A DNA stretch of 64,000 bases. Origin: CAIWHR01 sp963708855 (GTDB lineage Bacteria; Pseudomonadota; Gammaproteobacteria; Burkholderiales; Casimicrobiaceae). The translations under genes were made by a program, and so were the position numbers. Position 1 is the first letter of the stretch; each line of letters opens with the position of its first letter. Shown here one piece after another: positions 62,491-64,000 of the stretch. The DNA is taken from the NCBI GenBank assembly GCA_963708855.1, contig CAVPUM010000009.1:186001-250000 (forward strand), given 5' to 3'. The notes under the pieces were generated by a model. That model did not search any database, was not told the DNA's origin, and saw only the letters and a list, made by a program, of their open reading frames with translations.

Positions 62491-64000
62491 ATGAGCACGC
62501 TGCACGAATACGCAACCGGGAGCACGCTGTTCGGCGGCAATGCGCCGTACATCGAGGAGCAGTACGAGCGCTACCTCGCGGATCCGGCGGCCGTCAGCGC
62601 GGAATGGCGTGGCTACTTCGACTCGTTGCGCGGCGGAGCCGCGGATGTCGCGCACGCGCCGGTGATCGAGTCGTTCATCCGGCTCGCCAGGAGCCGCAAG
62701 CTCGCCGCGGCGATGGTCGACGCGTCGACGATGCACAAGCAGGTACTCGTGCTGCAGATGATCGGCCGCTTTCGCACGCTGGGCATGTTCCACGCGGATC
62801 TCGACCCGCTGCAGCGGCAGGAGAAGCCCTACCTCGCCGATCTCGATCTTGGCGCCTACGGCTTCACCGCCGCGGACATGGACACGGAGTTCGACGTCGG
62901 CTCGTTCAAGGCGGGCTCGGAGCGGATGCGCCTCTCGGCGCTGATCCAGGCGCTGAAGGAAACCTACTGCCGCAGCTTCGGCGCCGAGTACATGTACGTC
63001 AACGACACGGCGACCAAGCGGTTCGTCCAGGCGCGCCTCGAGCCGATCCGCTCGCAGCCGACGTATCCCGCCGAGCAGCGCCGCCACATCCTCGAACGGC
63101 TGACCGCCGCCGAGACGCTCGAGCGCTACCTGCACACGAAGTACGTCGGCCAGAAGCGCTTTTCCGGCGAGGGCGGCGAGACGATGATTCCGATGCTCGA
63201 CCACCTGATCCAGATCGCGGGGGCCGTGGGCGTGCAGGAGACGGTGATCGGCATGGCGCACCGCGGCCGCCTCAACGTGCTCGTGAACACGCTGGGCAAG
63301 ATACCCGCCGATCTCTTCTCCGAGTTCGAGGGCAGGCACACCGAGCAGCTCCTCGCCGGCGACGTCAAGTACCACCAGGGCTTCTCGTCGGATGTCGTCA
63401 CGCCGGGCGGGCCGATGCACCTGACGCTCGCGTTCAACCCGTCGCACCTCGAGGCGGTGAATCCGGTCGTCGAAGGCTCGGTGCGTGCGCGCCAGCATCG
63501 GCGCGGCGACGACAAGGGTGTCCAGGTGCTGCCGGTGCTGATCCACGGCGATGCCGCGGTCGCAGGCCAGGGCGTGATCCAGGAAGTGCTGAACATGGCG
63601 CAGACCCGTGGCTATTACACGGGCGGCACGATCCACATCGTCGTCAACAACCAGATCGGCTTCACGACCTCCGACCCGCGCGACACGCGCGGTACGCTCT
63701 ACTGCACGGACATCGCGAAGATGGCCGAGGCGCCGATCTTCCACGTCAACGCCGACGACCCGGAAGTCTGCCTGCTCGCCATCGAGATGGCGATGGCCTA
63801 CCGGCAGCAGTTCCACCGGGACGTCTTCATCGACCTCGTCTGCTTCCGCCGGCTCGGGCACAACGAGGCCGACGAGCCGATGATCACGCAGCCGCTCATG
63901 TACAAGCGGATTGCCCAGCACCCGGGCACGCGCCGACTCTACGCCGACCGGCTGGTCGCAGCCGGCGTCGTCAAGCCGGAAGAGGCGGATGCGATGGTCG
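62491..64000 (+). CDS. sucA: 2-Oxoglutarate dehydrogenase E1 component, N-terminal part
   Basis: The thiamine-diphosphate E1 subunit of the 2-oxoglutarate dehydrogenase complex; the first 503 codons are here and the rest is beyond the window. It begins MSTLHEYATGSTLFGGNAPY and the frame is open to the last base. Features are YERYLADPAAVSAEWRGYFD (the E2-binding start), EYMYVNDTATKRFVQARLE, RFSGEGGETMIPMLDHLI, IGMAHRGRLNVLVNTLGK, AFNPSHLEAVNPVVEGSVRA, HGDAAVAGQGVIQEVLNM and FRRLGHNEADEP. The start has an in-frame ATG with AGGCGG upstream. It lies 79 bp after gltA; sucB and lpd are expected next. Confidence 0.95.
   Translation, partial: MSTLHEYATGSTLFGGNAPYIEEQYERYLADPAAVSAEWRGYFDSLRGGAADVAHAPVIESFIRLARSRKLAAAMVDASTMHKQVLVLQMIGRFRTLGMFHADLDPLQRQEKPYLADLDLGAYGFTAADMDTEFDVGSFKAGSERMRLSALIQALKETYCRSFGAEYMYVNDTATKRFVQARLEPIRSQPTYPAEQRRHILERLTAAETLERYLHTKYVGQKRFSGEGGETMIPMLDHLIQIAGAVGVQETVIGMAHRGRLNVLVNTLGKIPADLFSEFEGRHTEQLLAGDVKYHQGFSSDVVTPGGPMHLTLAFNPSHLEAVNPVVEGSVRARQHRRGDDKGVQVLPVLIHGDAAVAGQGVIQEVLNMAQTRGYYTGGTIHIVVNNQIGFTTSDPRDTRGTLYCTDIAKMAEAPIFHVNADDPEVCLLAIEMAMAYRQQFHRDVFIDLVCFRRLGHNEADEPMITQPLMYKRIAQHPGTRRLYADRLVAAGVVKPEEADAMV

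Overview
The window looks like chromosomal DNA of a high-GC betaproteobacterium, probably Burkholderiales or a close relative. The evidence is the acnA–citE-like–mdh / gntR–sdhCDAB–sdhE–gltA–sucA block at 51.5–64 kb, a Bug/TctC-type solute-binding protein, class Ia nrdAB with paired NrdR boxes, and an icmF fused mutase. I see no rRNA, tRNA, CRISPR, phage or IS element.

Layout. 1–387 is the 3' end of a spoVR-family gene. 485–6643 (minus) is a tight operon: tctC, an enolase-superfamily enzyme, tctB, tctA, a TIM-barrel isomerase and an MFS carrier. 6.9–12.4 kb (minus) holds doxX and the nrdA/nrdB region, with two small genes between nrdA and nrdB. 12.7–16.8 kb has pdeM and icmF; a perfect 20-bp palindrome lies upstream of icmF. 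17.1–25.2 kb carries a two-domain M16 peptidase, an SDR, a DEXH helicase of the ligase-associated type, and a PilZ-like protein. 25.2–32.8 kb (minus) has a fused indolepyruvate:ferredoxin oxidoreductase and a TRAP transporter operon led by an isocitrate-lyase/PEP-mutase enzyme. 32.9–34.7 kb holds an esterase, a ribbon-helix-helix protein, a small membrane protein and msrB. 34.7–39.5 kb (plus) is a compact five-gene unit: MFS, atypical SDR, Nu-class-like GST, HpcH/HpaI aldolase, citrate synthase. 39.4–42.8 kb has pta, ttcA, a ParA-like ATPase and pdxH. 43.1–47.3 kb (plus) is a five-gene ABC importer plus fumarylpyruvate-hydrolase-like cluster. 47.4–64 kb is mainly TCA cycle: icd, acnA, a CitE-like lyase and mdh on minus; gntR, sdhCDAB, sdhE, gltA and a partial sucA on plus; with a few other genes between them.

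How it fits together. Aconitase, isocitrate dehydrogenase, the first part of 2-oxoglutarate dehydrogenase, succinate dehydrogenase, malate dehydrogenase and citrate synthase are all here, probably with a local GntR/HutC regulator. Around them sit several transporter-plus-enzyme catabolic units that would feed pyruvate, acetyl-CoA or C4/C5 acids into that core.

Caveat. Many genes between 0 and 38.6 kb, and gltA at 61.6 kb, are broken by one-base indels, nearly all single-base insertions outside homopolymers. Essential genes (nrdA, gltA) are hit, so I read these as sequencing or assembly errors and annotate each gene as one feature. The stretch from about 38.6 to 61.5 kb is free of them.
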